Part shown: piece by piece, positions 20,030 to 20,742 of the stretch
Layout: each line of letters begins with the position of its first letter
How positions within the stretch are numbered: position 1 is the stretch's first letter
Source: a virus
DNA length: 20,742 nucleotides
Virus record (IMG/VR): IMGVR_UViG_3300012198_000005
Coordinates: 1-20,742 of that record
Direction: 5' to 3' (one strand)
Made by a program: the position numbers and the translations under genes
Notes under the pieces: generated by a model
Databases searched by the model: none
Told to the model about the DNA's origin: nothing
The model's input: only the letters and a program-made list of their open reading frames with translations

Positions 20030-20617
20030 TTAATCCACCTTAGCCGGCATGGGAACCATCAAGGTAAATTCACTAGCCGGAAACTCGCCAGAAACTAGCC
20101 AACTAAGGAATTCTTCCCAAGTAAAGGGCTTTGTTCCAACAACTGCCGTCGTGTACCACATATCATTAGCCTTAATAGCCGCGTAATCGAAAGTGGTGCC
20201 GTTCTTTTCATACTTCTTGCTGAACTTGACTACTGTGCCATTTTCGAATGTGTCGGCACCAAAGCTGTCAATAAGATCCATCTTCTCCTTGAGAAGACGC
20301 TCACGCTCACGCTTCTTCATCTCGGCCCGGACATCCGAGTCCACAGACTTAGGTGTGTCGCTCTTGGCGACACTGACAGAATTGCTGTTGAGTTCGTAAG
20401 AAACCTGATACGGCATTGAATGTGTCACTTTCTGTAGATCTTCAAGAGGGGTTTCGGATTTAATGTAATAGATACTACTGCCGGGTTCATTTCTATAAAC
20501 ATAATCAGCTGACACTTCGTATGTACTACCAGCTTCAACTTTGAATTCGTATGTACCAGTTGGACCAGGTTCTATTTCTATTTTATACCTCGCCCAAGGC
20601 GATGTCTTTACGCCCAT
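20030..20617 (-). CDS. Hypothetical protein (195 aa)
   Basis: Unrecognised. The first 90 residues are strand-rich (ARYKIEIEPGPTGTYEFKVE, SADYVYRNEPGSSIYYIK), then a very charged helix (RAEMKKRERERLLKEKMDLI), then another beta segment (GTVVKFSKKYEKNGTTFDYA) and a C-terminal helix and strand (FTWEEFLSWLVSGEFP). The chosen ATG shares one base with the stop of the upstream gene (TAATG); an in-frame ATG 15 codons earlier (20662) lies inside that gene. Neither has a clear site. No signal peptide is present. Confidence 0.65.
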   Translation of the reverse strand: MGVKTSPWARYKIEIEPGPTGTYEFKVEAGSTYEVSADYVYRNEPGSSIYYIKSETPLEDLQKVTHSMPYQVSYELNSNSVSVAKSDTPKSVDSDVRAEMKKRERERLLKEKMDLIDSFGADTFENGTVVKFSKKYEKNGTTFDYAAIKANDMWYTTAVVGTKPFTWEEFLSWLVSGEFPASEFTLMVPMPAKVD

Positions 20618-20742
20618 TACTTGTTTGTAATCTGTACGCCACTTGGCCCGAAACAATTCCATCCCGCCGGGAAACCCTTGCCATCTTCCACAGCCTTAAT
20701 GGTGCCCTGAATGCAAAGCTGCTGAATAGTAGCGGGTGACGC
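20617..20742 (-). CDS. C-terminal end of an unknown protein (5' part outside)
   Basis: The last 41 codons of a gene running in from the right edge. The visible end reads TIKAVEDGKGFPAGWNCFGP and then GVQITNK, with two cysteines. The frame is open to the edge and the stop overlaps the next start as TAATG, the usual joint in this operon. Too little is visible to assign a family. Confidence 0.55.
   Translation of the reverse strand, partial: ASPATIQQLCIQGTIKAVEDGKGFPAGWNCFGPSGVQITNK

Overview
This looks like a stretch of a tailed double-stranded DNA phage (or prophage) of an actinobacterium. The phage character comes from a repeat-built structural protein facing a long, tightly packed replication and accessory block: UDG-fused family A DNA polymerase, primase-helicase, DUF669-type single-strand-binding protein, Sak4-like ATPase, Cas4-like nuclease, SNF2-type helicase, RuvC-like resolvase and a ParB-like protein. 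The actinobacterial host is inferred from a DUF397 protein, a BldC-like MerR-type regulator, an MmpS-like exported protein, frequent GTG/TTG starts and a TTGACC-17-TAGGCT promoter. The DNA is AT-richer than most actinobacterial chromosomes, with a few GC-rich patches.

Layout. 1-1439 (+): 3' part of a repeat protein, probably a tail fibre or virion surface protein. Everything else is read leftwards (-) and converges on it. 1405-3936: HTH protein, resolvase and small accessory genes including DUF397 and a two-helix membrane protein. 3938-4426: lipoprotein with an HNH-like nuclease domain. 4423-10535: replication core (UDG-polymerase, primase-helicase, SSB-like protein, Sak4-like ATPase), with a promoter and operator-like palindrome at 10556-10600. 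10681-12827: SLOG protein, small genes and the Cas4-like nuclease. 12836-14923: tiny genes coding for membrane peptides, zinc-ribbon-like proteins and a BldC-like regulator. 14920-17512: SNF2 helicase and DNA-binding small proteins. 17517-17622: structured RNA leader. 17627-20742: ParB-like protein, HTH protein, MmpS-like protein, an atypical tRNA-like gene and unknown genes, with one more gene running off the right edge.

Most leftward genes are joined by ATGA, GTGA, TAATG or short overlaps, so the block probably makes long polycistronic mRNAs with translational coupling. I added small genes of 12-58 codons that fill nearly every apparent gap (2498-2662, 6915-7055, 11283-11459, 12836-13054, 14514-14738, 19329-19460, 19937-20029). 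No stretch above 300 bases is left without a gene.

The most notable non-coding signals are the RNA leader at 17517-17622, which looks able to switch between exposing and hiding a ribosome-binding site; two interlocked inverted repeats before the primase-helicase (9278-9321); a tRNA-like gene with a short anticodon arm (19858-19926); and a hexamer, CTGTGG, that is about five times commoner than base composition predicts. All functional calls rest on motif recognition by eye; no database search was run.
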